DNA of 64,000 nucleotides from Pseudomonas citri (GTDB taxonomy: Bacteria; Pseudomonadota; Gammaproteobacteria; Pseudomonadales; Pseudomonadaceae). The notes under the pieces are model-generated. The model made no database searches, was not told the origin of the DNA, and was given only the letters and a program-made list of their open reading frames with translations. Of this stretch, positions 40,887-49,552 are shown piece by piece; the first letter of the stretch is position 1; each line of letters opens with the position of its first letter. The DNA lies in contig NZ_JAODAB010000001.1 in assembly GCF_025336485.1 (NCBI RefSeq), positions 372,001 to 436,000 on the forward strand, in the 5' to 3' direction. The position numbers were made by a program, and so were the translations under genes.

Positions 40887-41981
40887 CTAACGCTCCGCCG
40901 CCCGCACCATGCACCGCCGATAACGCTCATCCACCCGCTTGGCAAACCATGCCGTGGTCAACTGGCGCGTGATCTTCGGACTCTTGAGCACGATCCCCGG
41001 CAACAGCGCCCGCGGCAACGGTTTGCCTTCGGCCTGTTCAGCCAATTCGAACACCCGCTTGTAGAGCTTGCTGTCCTCGAACGCCAGGCTGTCACCCAGC
41101 GCCAGCTGATCGTGTATGGTCGGGTTACGCATCCCCAGGGACTTGCCCAGGGTGCGCACCGCCCGTTCAGTGCTACCCGGCAGGATGGAATCATGCAGGA
41201 TCAGGTCACCGTCCAGGGCCAACGTGATACCCGAAGCCCGACTCACCGCATGCTGGAACGCGGCATTGCGACTGGCGTACCAGCCGGCATTGAAATCGGC
41301 GAAACGATACAGCGGCTCGGTGTAGCTCACCGGGTAACCCAGCAAATGGGCGATACCGAAATACATCCCGCCACGCCGACTGAACACTTCGCGACGAATC
41401 GAGCCATCCACCGTGTAGGGATAATTCCGCGCATTGGCTTGGGCGAATGCGATGCTGACCTGCATCGGCCCACCCGTGTGCACCGGATTGAAATCGCCAA
41501 ACAGCGTCTTGCCCAGCGGCACCATGCCGATGAAATCATCGAAAATCCCGCTCAGCTCCTTCTCACTGCGCGCCGCGTTGAGCCGGTCGCTGTAGCTTTT
41601 ACCGTTGGACGAACGCACCTGCAGTGCGCCGTCCACCAGCAACTCAGGAATATGCACCTTCGCCGCCCGGCGGTTGATCTCCTGCCGCGCAATCTTGCCC
41701 AGGCCCGGTACGGGAGGGTCAGCCTGGAACGTCGATTCCTGTTCGGTCACCGCCAGGACCGCACAGATATTCTGCGTCGTAGAGGGGATCTGCTGAGCTG
41801 CAAAGGCCACGTAGATGTCATTCGCCCAGCCCTCGCGATCCGCCGTCTTGACCGGCAATAGCTGGACGATCTGCTTCTTGACCTCGGCGGGCTGGCGCTC
41901 AGGCTCCTGCGCCTGGCGACTGCCGCAACCGGCCAAGGCCATTAACGCAGCGACGCTGATCATCCATCGGTTGAATCGCAT
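40887..41981 (-). CDS. DUF1615 outer-membrane lipoprotein (YaiW-like)
   Basis: The protein has 364 residues with a lipobox (LAGC, Cys19). The mature domain (YVAFAAQQIPSTTQNICAVLAVTEQESTFQADPPVPGLGKIARQEI ... GPMQVSIAFAQANARNYPY) matches DUF1615, the family of E. coli YaiW, a surface lipoprotein. The ESTFQADPPVPGLG segment recalls lysozyme-like folds (EST/Q motif), so a peptidoglycan-related role is possible but unproved. It lies 29 bp downstream of hemB on the same strand and is probably co-transcribed. Confidence 0.82.
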   Translation of the reverse strand: MRFNRWMISVAALMALAGCGSRQAQEPERQPAEVKKQIVQLLPVKTADREGWANDIYVAFAAQQIPSTTQNICAVLAVTEQESTFQADPPVPGLGKIARQEINRRAAKVHIPELLVDGALQVRSSNGKSYSDRLNAARSEKELSGIFDDFIGMVPLGKTLFGDFNPVHTGGPMQVSIAFAQANARNYPYTVDGSIRREVFSRRGGMYFGIAHLLGYPVSYTEPLYRFADFNAGWYASRNAAFQHAVSRASGITLALDGDLILHDSILPGSTERAVRTLGKSLGMRNPTIHDQLALGDSLAFEDSKLYKRVFELAEQAEGKPLPRALLPGIVLKSPKITRQLTTAWFAKRVDERYRRCMVRAAER

Positions 41982-42010
41982 GGTGCCTCGTCAGGTTTGT
42001 TCGGGCGGGA

Positions 42011-42985
42011 TCAGATCCCGCTCAGCGCCAGGTCCATGGCGAAGTAGGTGAAGATCAGGTCTGCCCCTGCCCGCTTGATCGCGCCGAGGCTCTCGCGCAC
42101 CACGCGGGCTTCGTCGATGGCGCCGGCCTGGGCGGCGAATTTGATCATCGCGTATTCGCCGCTGACTTGATAAGCCGACAGCGGCAGGTTCGAGGCCTGG
42201 CGAATGTCGCGGATGATGTCGAGGTAGGCGCCGGCCGGCTTGACCATCAGTGCATCGGCCCCCTCCTGCTCATCGAGCAAGGATTCGCGCAGCGCTTCGC
42301 GGCGGTTCATCGGGTTCATCTGATAGCTCTTGCGGTCGCCTTTCAGCGCGCTGCCGCCGGCCTCGCGGAACGGGCCATAGAGCGCCGAGGCGAACTTGGT
42401 GGAATAGGCCATGATGGCCGTCTGACTGAAACCGGCTTCGTCCAATGCCCTGCGAATCGCCTGGACCTGTCCGTCCATGGCCGCCGACGGCGCGATCACA
42501 TCGGCCCCGGCGCGAGCCGCCGCCACGGCCTGCTTGCCCAGGTTGACCAGGGTCCGGTCGTTGTCCACCTCATGGCCGTGCAGGACGCCACAATGACCGT
42601 GGTCGGTGTACTCGCAAAAACAGGTGTCGGACATCACGATCATTTCCGGCACCGCGTCCTTGCAGATCCCGGCCATGCGTGACACCAGGCCCCGCTCGCT
42701 CCACGTGTCGCTGCCGTCGCTGTCCAAGTGATGGGACACGCCAAAGGTCATCACCGCCTTGATGCCCGCCCGAGCATAACGCTCGATCTCACCGGCCAGT
42801 TTCGACTCAGGAATGCGCACCACGCCCGGCATGCTCTTGATCGGCACGAAATCATCGATTTCTTCTTCGACGAAAATCGGCAGCACCAGGTCGTTCAAGG
42901 TGAACTCGGTTTCCTGGAACAGACTGCGCAGGCTTGCATTGCGACGCAGACGGCGTGGACGTGCTTCGGGGAACTGGCTGGACAT
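42011..42985 (-). CDS. hemB: zinc-type delta-aminolevulinic acid dehydratase
   Basis: The protein has 324 residues, starting at the ATG at 42985. It condenses two 5-aminolevulinates to porphobilinogen. The Schiff-base lysines lie in YSTKFAS (~197) and MVKPAGAY (~250). The metal site is the cysteine-rich [15 protein letters not shown] (about 118-131), as in zinc enzymes of E. coli type. The main HemB of Pseudomonas, as I recall it, is the Mg2+-dependent type with DVALDPFTTHGQDG, so this is most likely a second, zinc-dependent paralogue. A possible Anr box lies upstream at 43122. A DUF1615 lipoprotein gene follows. Confidence 0.92.
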   Translation of the reverse strand: MSSQFPEARPRRLRRNASLRSLFQETEFTLNDLVLPIFVEEEIDDFVPIKSMPGVVRIPESKLAGEIERYARAGIKAVMTFGVSHHLDSDGSDTWSERGLVSRMAGICKDAVPEMIVMSDTCFCEYTDHGHCGVLHGHEVDNDRTLVNLGKQAVAAARAGADVIAPSAAMDGQVQAIRRALDEAGFSQTAIMAYSTKFASALYGPFREAGGSALKGDRKSYQMNPMNRREALRESLLDEQEGADALMVKPAGAYLDIIRDIRQASNLPLSAYQVSGEYAMIKFAAQAGAIDEARVVRESLGAIKRAGADLIFTYFAMDLALSGI

Positions 42986-43121
42986 GGGACTCCTGGGCAA
43001 AAAACGCTGTTCGATTGCAGGGGGGCAAAGCTTATGCCCTGGTCGGCCAGGGCACAAACGTCGGCTGGAAAACAGAGCGTTACCAGCGAGGCAATCATCT
43101 GCTCACACGGGCAGCAGGTCC

Positions 43122-43135
43122 TTGATGCAAATCAC
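43122..43135 (-). promoter_or_regulatory. candidate Anr/Fnr box upstream of hemB
   Basis: TTGAT-GCAA-ATCAC matches 9 of the 10 defined positions of the Anr/Fnr consensus TTGAT-N4-ATCAA. It is about 140 bp upstream of the hemB start, in the gap after the GST gene. Orientation is not decided because the site is near-palindromic. Confidence 0.5.
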
Positions 43136-43144
43136 CGGTGTGGC

Positions 43145-43843
43145 TCACTCCGGGATCTTCAGCCCGCGTGCCACCGCGGGCCGCGCCAGGAAACGCTCCA
43201 GCACCCGCGTCACGTTGGGAAAATTGCCGATGCCTACCAAGTCGCCAGCCTCGTAGAAACCAATCAAGTTGCGCACCCACGGAAAGGTGGCGATATCGGC
43301 GATGGTGTAGCGCTCGCCCATGATCCAGTCACGCCCTTGCAGGCGATCGTCGAGCACCTTGAGCAGGCGCTTGCTTTCCTCAACGTAACGATCACGTGGC
43401 CGCTTGTCCTCGTAGTCCTTGCCGGCGAACTTGTTGAAGAAACCCAACTGCCCGAACATCGGTCCGATCCCACCCATCTGGAACATCAGCCACTGGATAG
43501 TCTCGTAGCGCGCCGCCGACTCCTGGGCCAGCAGTTGCCCGCTCTTGTCCGCCAGATAGATCAGGATCGCCCCCGACTCGAACAACGCCAACGGCTGGTC
43601 ACCCGGACCATGGGGATCGAGGATCGCCGGGATCTTGTTGTTGGGGTTCAGGGAAAGAAATTCAGGCGACAGCTGGTCGTTGCTGCCGAAATCCACCTTG
43701 TGCGGCTCGTACGGCAGGCCGATCTCTTCGAGCATGATCGAGACCTTCACGCCGTTGGGAGTTGGCAACGAGTAGAGCTGAATCCACTCCGGGTACTGGG
43801 CGGGCCATTTTTTCGTGATGGGGAACGACGTCAGATCAGACAT
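43145..43843 (-). CDS. glutathione S-transferase / disulfide-bond oxidoreductase (YghU/YfcG type)
   Basis: The protein has 232 residues. The N-terminal domain shows IQLYSLPTPNGVKVSIMLEEIGLPYEPHKVDF, where the TPNG segment provides the Asn/Thr active-site contacts of the Nu-class GSTs YfcG and YghU, then NPNNKIPAILDP and ESGAILIYLADK (glutathione site). The helical domain has WLMFQMGGIGPMFGQLGFFNKFA and the WVRNLIGFYEA core. Nu-class enzymes reduce disulfides and peroxides with two bound glutathiones. The start at 43843 is set by alignment; the 43897 frame is rejected. Confidence 0.87.
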   Translation of the reverse strand: MSDLTSFPITKKWPAQYPEWIQLYSLPTPNGVKVSIMLEEIGLPYEPHKVDFGSNDQLSPEFLSLNPNNKIPAILDPHGPGDQPLALFESGAILIYLADKSGQLLAQESAARYETIQWLMFQMGGIGPMFGQLGFFNKFAGKDYEDKRPRDRYVEESKRLLKVLDDRLQGRDWIMGERYTIADIATFPWVRNLIGFYEAGDLVGIGNFPNVTRVLERFLARPAVARGLKIPE

Positions 43844-44148
43844 GGGGATCAGCTCGGCAATGAACGAGCCCGGAGAATAATCCAAGTGGTACGACAAGGC
43901 ATTACCAGCGCGTCATGGAATGTGCGTCGGGCGTTCTTAATTTCGCAACATCCCCTCGCTAACGTTCATCCATCCGCTGCTGACGGTCGCTGCGGTCCGT
44001 CCCGGATCGAACCAAAGGGCCTCAAGAGACTCTGAGCATTGCCCCGAGGAATCGAAGCGGTGTCACGACAAGGAAAATACCCAGGCCAGAAAACCTGCGG
44101 TGCCAGGGTTTGTCAGCCTGCCTCAAGCGTGCCGAAGAAGATGATTCG
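43844..44148. other. intergenic region without recognised feature
   Basis: The 305 bp between the divergent GST and histidine-phosphatase genes hold promoters for both. I see no repeat, RNA gene or clear operator in it. Confidence 0.5.
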
Positions 44149-44823
44149 ATGAGCAAACCACTGCGCTTCATCCCACATTTCAAACGTCGTCCGTGGCTGA
44201 TGCTGCCGACGCTGCTGGTGGCCTGTGGCCTGGTGCTGTCGCTGGAATCGAGTGTCAGCCGCGCACAGCCAGCCGACGGCGTGCAGACCCTGGTCTTCCT
44301 GCGCCACGCAGAGAAACCCGCCGGCGGCCTCGGCCAGCTCAATTGCCAGGGCCTGAACCGCGCCATCGACCTGGCCACCCTGCTGCCAGAAAAGTTTGGC
44401 AAGGCCGATTACGTATTCGCGGCGAACCCTACTCGCAACGTCGAAGAGGGCGAGCAAGACAACTCCTACAGCTACATTCGCCCGCTGATGACCATCAGCC
44501 CCAGCGCCATCAAGCTCGGGCTGCCGGTCAACATCAATTTTTCGGCCAACGACACCAGCGACCTGGCTGACGAACTGCTGCACGACAAATACCACAACGC
44601 CACCATCTACACCGCCTGGTCCCACGGCTACCTGCCGGAGCTGATCAACAAGGTCGCCGGCGAGGCGGTAGGCAAGGAGCAAACCATTACCAAGGACTGG
44701 GAATCAGGCGATTTCGATTCGTTGTACGTGCTGACCCTGACCTGGCACAACGGCAAGGCCAGCCTCACCAGCCAGAGCTACAAGCAAGGGCTGGATAACG
44801 GCAAGCAGAGTTGTCCGACCTGA
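44149..44823 (+). CDS. membrane-anchored histidine phosphatase-like protein
   Basis: The protein has 224 residues. One N-terminal hydrophobic segment (about 16-33, WLMLPTLLVACGLVLSLES) is either a signal anchor or an uncleaved signal peptide. The catalytic motif LRHAEKP (about 54-60) is the RHG/RHA motif of the histidine phosphatase superfamily; the second His is likely in WSHGYLPEL. The chain shows FAANPTR, matching the common YTSP(L/A)xR position with N/T changes. It is probably a periplasmic phosphatase of unknown substrate. The ATG 44149 follows GAAGAAG. Confidence 0.72.
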   Translation: MSKPLRFIPHFKRRPWLMLPTLLVACGLVLSLESSVSRAQPADGVQTLVFLRHAEKPAGGLGQLNCQGLNRAIDLATLLPEKFGKADYVFAANPTRNVEEGEQDNSYSYIRPLMTISPSAIKLGLPVNINFSANDTSDLADELLHDKYHNATIYTAWSHGYLPELINKVAGEAVGKEQTITKDWESGDFDSLYVLTLTWHNGKASLTSQSYKQGLDNGKQSCPT

Positions 44824-44844
44824 TTCATTGCAGGCACGGCAAAA

Positions 44845-44881
44845 AACTCCAAAAAATGTGGGAGCAAAGCTTGCTCCCACA
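44845..44881 (-). terminator. rho-independent terminator of selD-mnmH formed by a REP hairpin
   Basis: On the minus strand an 11-bp stem (TGTGGGAGCAA with TTGCTCCCACA, 44857-44881, 3-nt loop) is followed by TTTTTTGGAG, a good U-tract, 33 bp after the mnmH stop. The hairpin is a single full-symmetry REP, so the repeat has apparently been adopted as a terminator. Confidence 0.78.
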
Positions 44882-44913
44882 GGTTCTTTCACCGCACAGA
44901 GGATTTGGGAAGA

Positions 44914-46017
44914 TCACCCTCCCCGGACCGCTCGCTCGCGCAGATACTCCAGCACCGCCGCCCGCTCTCCCGAGAACTCGATCCGCAAGCCCTTTTTCTC
45001 CCGTTGGAACACGTACATCGGGTCGTAATATTCACGCAACAGGCCTTCGATCCAGCCACGATGGGCGTCAACGGCGCCGCTGGCGGCCTGCTCGGCCAGG
45101 GCCGTTTCGAGGATTTCCCGCAAGCGTCGATGGCGGTCGCCACCCAGGCGCTTGTAAATGTTGTCCAGGCTGGCGAGCAATCGCTCGGAAAACAGCGAGA
45201 AGCCTTGATCGCCATGCACGGCGACAAACTCGGCACACAGATCGATGACGTAATCCTGCAGGATCCGCTCGACCCGGCGCTCCACGCTGTCTTCGAGCCA
45301 GACCATGGGGACTTGCTGCATGCGCTGATACAAAGGCAGCGGCAAGGCACAACTGCCGACCACGCGGCTCTCATCTTCCAGCACGAATTGCTCGATACCG
45401 GCGGCGCGCTTTTTCAGCAGATCCACCGCCAGGCGGTTTTCGAAGTCGATGTTGGACGGCTGGCCGGTGGCGCGTTTGCCGAAGCTTGAACCGCGATGGT
45501 TGGCGTAACCTTCCAAATCCAGGCTGTTGCTCAGTTGGTTCAGCGCTTCGGTCTTGCCGGTGCCGGTCATGCCGCCCAGCAACACCAGGTCGCACTGGGC
45601 AACCGCCTGCTCGACCGTCTCCAGCAGGAACGTCCTCATGGCCTTGTAACCGCCACCGACCCTGGGGTACTCGATGCCCGCTTCGTCCTTGAGCCATTGC
45701 TGGACGATCTGCGAACGCAAGCCGCCGCGAAAGCAATACAGCAGGCCGTCGGGATGAGCCCGGGCGAATTCGGCCCAGGCCTGGATGCGCTGGGCCTTGA
45801 TCTCGCCGGACACCAACTGATGCCCCAGGACGATGGCGGCCTGCTGTCCCTGCTGCTTGTAGCAGGTGCCAACGCGTTGCCGTTCGTGGTCGGTCATCAA
45901 GGGCAAATTGACCACGCCTGGAAAAGCGCCCTTGAGAAATTCGACGGGGGCGCGGGTGTCCATCATCGGCCGGTCATGGAGGAAGATGTCGCGGTAATCG
46001 ATGACGTCATGGCTCAT
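44914..46017 (-). CDS. mnmH: tRNA 2-selenouridine synthase
   Basis: The protein has 367 residues. The N-terminal rhodanese domain has the active-site Cys95 in [10 protein letters not shown]. The C-terminal part carries a P-loop GGMTGTGKT (about 148-156) and the segment [10 protein letters not shown] typical of MnmH (SelU/YbbB). It replaces sulfur with selenium at the wobble 2-thiouridine of certain tRNAs, using selenophosphate and geranyl diphosphate. It starts at the ATG at 46017, sharing one base with the selD stop (TGATG), so the two genes are translationally coupled. It ends at a REP-based terminator. Confidence 0.93.
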   Translation of the reverse strand: MSHDVIDYRDIFLHDRPMMDTRAPVEFLKGAFPGVVNLPLMTDHERQRVGTCYKQQGQQAAIVLGHQLVSGEIKAQRIQAWAEFARAHPDGLLYCFRGGLRSQIVQQWLKDEAGIEYPRVGGGYKAMRTFLLETVEQAVAQCDLVLLGGMTGTGKTEALNQLSNSLDLEGYANHRGSSFGKRATGQPSNIDFENRLAVDLLKKRAAGIEQFVLEDESRVVGSCALPLPLYQRMQQVPMVWLEDSVERRVERILQDYVIDLCAEFVAVHGDQGFSLFSERLLASLDNIYKRLGGDRHRRLREILETALAEQAASGAVDAHRGWIEGLLREYYDPMYVFQREKKGLRIEFSGERAAVLEYLRERAVRGG

Positions 46018-47051
46018 CAAGACACCTCGACCGCATAGGTCTGTCGCTCGACCAGTTCGCCAATGGGCGCCAGCGTCAGGCCCAGTTCAGCGGCAACCCG
46101 CAGGAATTCGTCCTCGCCTTCGGGCGTGACGGCCATCAGCAAACCGCCGCTGGTCTGCGGATCGCACAGCACGCGCTTGTGCAACTCCTGGACCCGGCCG
46201 ACCTTGCTGGCGTAGCTGTCGTAGTTGCGCAACGTCCCGCCCGGCACACAGCCCAGGTCGAGGTAGTACTCGACACCCGGCAAGCGCGGCACGGCGTCGT
46301 AGCGAATACGCGCCGTCAGTTGGCTGCCGTCGGCCATTTCCACCAGATGCCCGAGCAGGCCGAAACCGGTGACGTCGGTCATGGCCGTCACGCCGTCGAG
46401 CTTGCCGAAACGGCTGCCGGGTTTATTGAGGGTGCACATCCAGTCACGGGCCAGGCCGATGTCTGTGCTGCGCAGCTTGCCCTTCTTTTCCGCCGTGGTG
46501 AGGATGCCGATGCCCAGGGGCTTGGTCAGGTACAAGCGGCAACCGGCCGTGGCGGTGTCGTTGCGTTTCATGTGGCGTTTGTCCACGAGGCCGGTCACCG
46601 CCAGGCCGAAAATCGGTTCCGGCGCGTCGATCGAATGCCCGCCGGCCAAGGGGATGCCCGCCTCGTCACACACCGAACGACCGCCGCGGATCACTTCCCG
46701 GGCAATTTCCGGGGCCAGTACGTTGACCGGCCAACCGAGAATGGCGATCGCCATCAGCGGATCACCGCCCATGGCGTAGATGTCGCTGATGGCGTTGGTG
46801 GCGGCGATGCGGCCGAAATCGAAAGGGTCGTCGACGATCGGCATGAAGAAATCGGTGGTCGAGACCACCCCGCGCTCCTCGTCGATGGCATACACCGCCG
46901 CATCGTCCCGGGACGCGTTACCGACCCACAACCGGGGGTCGAGGTTTTGCGCACCGCTGCCGGCCAGGATCACTTCCAGCACCTGGGGTGAGATCTTGCA
47001 GCCGCAACCTGCGCCGTGGCTGTATTGGGTCAGGCGAATCGGCTCGCTCAT
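46017..47051 (-). CDS. selD: selenide, water dikinase
   Basis: The protein has 344 residues and makes selenophosphate from selenide and ATP. The active-site segment is HGAGCGCKI (Cys16, Cys18, Lys19), i.e. Cys rather than selenocysteine. PurM-like ATP-binding motifs are [45 protein letters not shown] and [13 protein letters not shown]. It is paired with mnmH, so here the selenium goes at least to tRNA; no selA, selB or formate dehydrogenase lies in the window. The ATG at 47051 is preferred over 47069 by alignment. Confidence 0.94.
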   Translation of the reverse strand: MSEPIRLTQYSHGAGCGCKISPQVLEVILAGSGAQNLDPRLWVGNASRDDAAVYAIDEERGVVSTTDFFMPIVDDPFDFGRIAATNAISDIYAMGGDPLMAIAILGWPVNVLAPEIAREVIRGGRSVCDEAGIPLAGGHSIDAPEPIFGLAVTGLVDKRHMKRNDTATAGCRLYLTKPLGIGILTTAEKKGKLRSTDIGLARDWMCTLNKPGSRFGKLDGVTAMTDVTGFGLLGHLVEMADGSQLTARIRYDAVPRLPGVEYYLDLGCVPGGTLRNYDSYASKVGRVQELHKRVLCDPQTSGGLLMAVTPEGEDEFLRVAAELGLTLAPIGELVERQTYAVEVS

Positions 47052-47192
47052 GGACACACCTCTCGTCATTCAAGTGGGGCGAGTCTACCAGCAATGGCAA
47101 AGCAGCTAATCTGTACGGTGCAGCCCATGGAATTTTCCCATCCCCGGGGAATCATTTGAACATCAGCCGAGCACCCATCCAGGAGATCGCCG

Positions 47193-47474
47193 ATGCCCCT
47201 TGCCCCCGCCGCCGACGGCACTCATCTTGATTATGGCCTCGACACGTTGTTCGGGCGCCAGACCAAAAGCCTCGATTGTCACTTCGACGTCCGGCGCCTC
47301 GACGACGGCGAGCCGCCGTGGTTCGCGCTGCACGTCCGGCCGCCGCTGCCGGACGACCTGGAGAAGGCCCAGATCGTGGTGTTCGACGCCGAAGGGCGGC
47401 GCATCAGCGGCATTGTCCGACGAACCGAACGGCTGGCCGACGACAGCCTGCAACTGGACGTGGAACCGGACTGA
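47193..47474 (+). CDS. small hypothetical protein
   Basis: The protein has 93 residues, is acidic and predicted soluble. It has a good ribosome site (AGGAGA). Sequence such as LDYGLDTLFGRQTKSLDCHFDVRRLDDGEPPWFALHVRPPLP and IVVFDAEGRRISGIVRR suggests a small beta-rich domain that I do not recognise. It is divergent from selD. Function unknown. Confidence 0.55.
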   Translation: MPLAPAADGTHLDYGLDTLFGRQTKSLDCHFDVRRLDDGEPPWFALHVRPPLPDDLEKAQIVVFDAEGRRISGIVRRTERLADDSLQLDVEPD

Positions 47475-47572
47475 GCCTGCCAACCCCGGTGGCTGCGCGA
47501 CAGGAGGCTGGAGTCCGGCGCGACGCCCATGGGATGATCGGCCTTCAAGCACGACCATCCGTGGAGAGTTCA

Positions 47573-48160
47573 ATGTCATCGCTGAGTAAACACGCCGCCA
47601 CCTTGTTGCTGACGACGCTGGCCAGCCTGGCCGTGGGACCGGCCCTGGCCGCGCAACCCAAGGCCAGCGCCGAGGCACCGCCGCAAAAGGTCTCGATGCT
47701 CGGCGGCAAGTTGGCCTTCACCTTGCCCAAGGGCTTCACGGCCACCCCCCTGGCTGCCGGCGAGGTGAACCAGGGTACGGGCGGGGCCAGTGGCACGATG
47801 TACAGCAATGCCAGCAGCCGCACCGTGGTGATCACCGCTGAAAACACTCTCATCGGCGGCGCCAATGTGACGGACAACGACGGCACGTTTCTCGACACGA
47901 CCATGGCCGACTTCGCCGCCCAACGCGTCAAGGCCTTGCCGGATGCCAAGATCCTGAGTGAAAAAAGCCTGGTCCGCAAAGGCACCGGCCTGGGCTTGCG
48001 CCAACTCGACACCCGCGCCACCCAAGGTGGCGGTCCGACCCTCGACACCACCCTGCTGGGCGCCTCCGGCACGCGCATGGCCGTGGTGCAAATCATCTCC
48101 CGGGCCAGTGACCAGGGCGGTCATGACGCATTGGTTAAACAGATCGCCAGCGGCCAATGA
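47573..48160 (+). CDS. periplasmic hypothetical protein
   Basis: The protein has 195 residues with a signal peptide (about 1-26, LASLAVGPALAAQ). The mature part has the pattern of a small beta-sandwich (KVSMLGGKLAFTLPKGFTATPL ... MYSNASSRTVVITAENT ... MADFAAQRVKALPDAKILSEKSL). I do not recognise a named family. It is 98 bp after the small ORF on the same strand. GGAGAG lies before the ATG at 47573; the 47276 frame upstream is a shadow of the preceding gene. Confidence 0.65.
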   Translation: MSSLSKHAATLLLTTLASLAVGPALAAQPKASAEAPPQKVSMLGGKLAFTLPKGFTATPLAAGEVNQGTGGASGTMYSNASSRTVVITAENTLIGGANVTDNDGTFLDTTMADFAAQRVKALPDAKILSEKSLVRKGTGLGLRQLDTRATQGGGPTLDTTLLGASGTRMAVVQIISRASDQGGHDALVKQIASGQ

Positions 48161-48205
48161 TCGCGTCGGCCAATGTGGGCTCCCACAAGGGATTGGACGG
48201 GGATC

Positions 48206-48922
48206 TCAGGGATTGAGCCGCTCCAGCCAAGCCCGCAGATCCTGGACTTCCATGGCGCTGATCTGGTGCCCCACCCCCGGGTAGCCATGGAATTCCGGTT
48301 CCAGCGCCAGGGTTTTCAGGAATGAGTCGGCTTCGGTGCCGTCGCGGTAAGGAATGATCGGGTCGATCGTGCCGTGGCCGATGAACACCGCCAGGGCCCG
48401 TCGCGGCTCGGCGGGCGTCAGTTCCGCCCGCAGCACCGGCAGGACCCGCCCGCCCATCGCGGCGATGCCGCCGACGGCTTCGGGGTGCCGCAAGGCCACC
48501 TCGTAGCTCATCATTGCCCCCTGGCTGAACCCCACCAGGTACACGCGGCTGGCGTCCGCCTGGTATTTGGCCCGGGCCTTGTCGATGAAATCCAGCAACA
48601 TCTGGCCGCTGGCCTTCAGGTCGCTGGTGTCGCCGTCGTAGGCACCCTCGCCTTTCTTGGCGAACCACTGGTAATGCCCTGGCTCCATGACTTTCGGCGC
48701 CCGCACCGAGAGGTAATTGTAGTGCCCGGGCAACTCGTCCTTGAGTTCGAACAGATCCGCTTCGTTGCTGCCGGAGCCGTGCAGGAAGATCACCAGCGGC
48801 CGATTGCTGGCCTGCTCGTCGGCGTGGGCCAGGTAATTGAGGGGCAGGTCCGTGTGCAACGAGGGTTGGGCCTGCAGGCTGGCGGACACCAGCAGCAGAC
48901 ACAGGGCGAACGCTTTGAGCAT
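48206..48922 (-). CDS. exported alpha/beta hydrolase (phospholipase/carboxylesterase type)
   Basis: The protein has 238 residues with a signal peptide (about 1-18, ALCLLLVSASLQAQ). The catalytic triad is visible: Ser133 in GFSQGA, Asp187 in GTIDPIIP and His219 in GVGHQI; the oxyanion motif is HGSGS. It resembles the carboxylesterase/phospholipase family (YpfH/EstB), here exported to the periplasm. The strong ribosome site GGAGGAA fixes the ATG at 48922. Confidence 0.85.
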   Translation of the reverse strand: MLKAFALCLLLVSASLQAQPSLHTDLPLNYLAHADEQASNRPLVIFLHGSGSNEADLFELKDELPGHYNYLSVRAPKVMEPGHYQWFAKKGEGAYDGDTSDLKASGQMLLDFIDKARAKYQADASRVYLVGFSQGAMMSYEVALRHPEAVGGIAAMGGRVLPVLRAELTPAEPRRALAVFIGHGTIDPIIPYRDGTEADSFLKTLALEPEFHGYPGVGHQISAMEVQDLRAWLERLNP

Positions 48923-49015
48923 CGATCTTCCTCCATCATTCGATAGCCGCACGGCAAACCGTGCGGTGAGGTAGACAGCACTTTCGCGTCGTTGCTCAAT
49001 TTCCCACGTTGAATC

Positions 49016-49450
49016 TCAGCAGTCGCACCCAATGACCGTGTTCGCCACGCGCTCCGGCGCACCGGTCAGATGGAAGCCCTCGTCGAGCCAGCCCATGACC
49101 CCGCCGATCATTTCCTTGACCGGATAGCCCAGCGTTGCCAAGCGCACCGCAGCCTTGTTCGCACCGTTGCAATGCGGACCGGCGCAATACACCACGAACA
49201 GGGTGTCTCCGGGATAAGCCGCCAGCCGCTCAGCCGTGAGGGAGCGGGTCGGCAGGTTGACGGCCCCGGGGACATGGCCGCGCCCATAAGCCTGCGGCCC
49301 ACGGACATCCACCAGCACAAAATCCACTTCACCGGCCTGCTGGCTGGCATGCACGTCGGAACAATCCGTTTCGAATGTGAGGCGCTGGCTGAAATGCTGC
49401 AAGGCGATATCGGCGGGTGCGGCAGGTACTTCGCGAACCAGGCTGGGCAT
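49016..49450 (-). CDS. rhodanese-like protein
   Basis: The protein has 144 residues, a single rhodanese domain with DVRGPQAYGRGHVPGAVNLPTRSL and the active-site loop VVYCAGPHCNGA (Cys89, with a second Cys94). It ends with two cysteines (GCDC). It transfers sulfane sulfur or acts as a thiol switch. It is divergent from the FtrA-like regulator, with only 102 bp between them, the classical layout for a target and its regulator. GGAG precedes the ATG at 49450; an upstream ATG at 49480 has no ribosome site. Confidence 0.85.
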   Translation of the reverse strand: MPSLVREVPAAPADIALQHFSQRLTFETDCSDVHASQQAGEVDFVLVDVRGPQAYGRGHVPGAVNLPTRSLTAERLAAYPGDTLFVVYCAGPHCNGANKAAVRLATLGYPVKEMIGGVMGWLDEGFHLTGAPERVANTVIGCDC

Positions 49451-49552
49451 GGCTAGGGGCTCCGGTAGGGATGAGGGCATGGGCAGACTTTATCCGTGGG
49501 CGGCTTACCGCTACAGTGGCGCGCACGACACTCTGTGGGAACTTTCCGCCAA

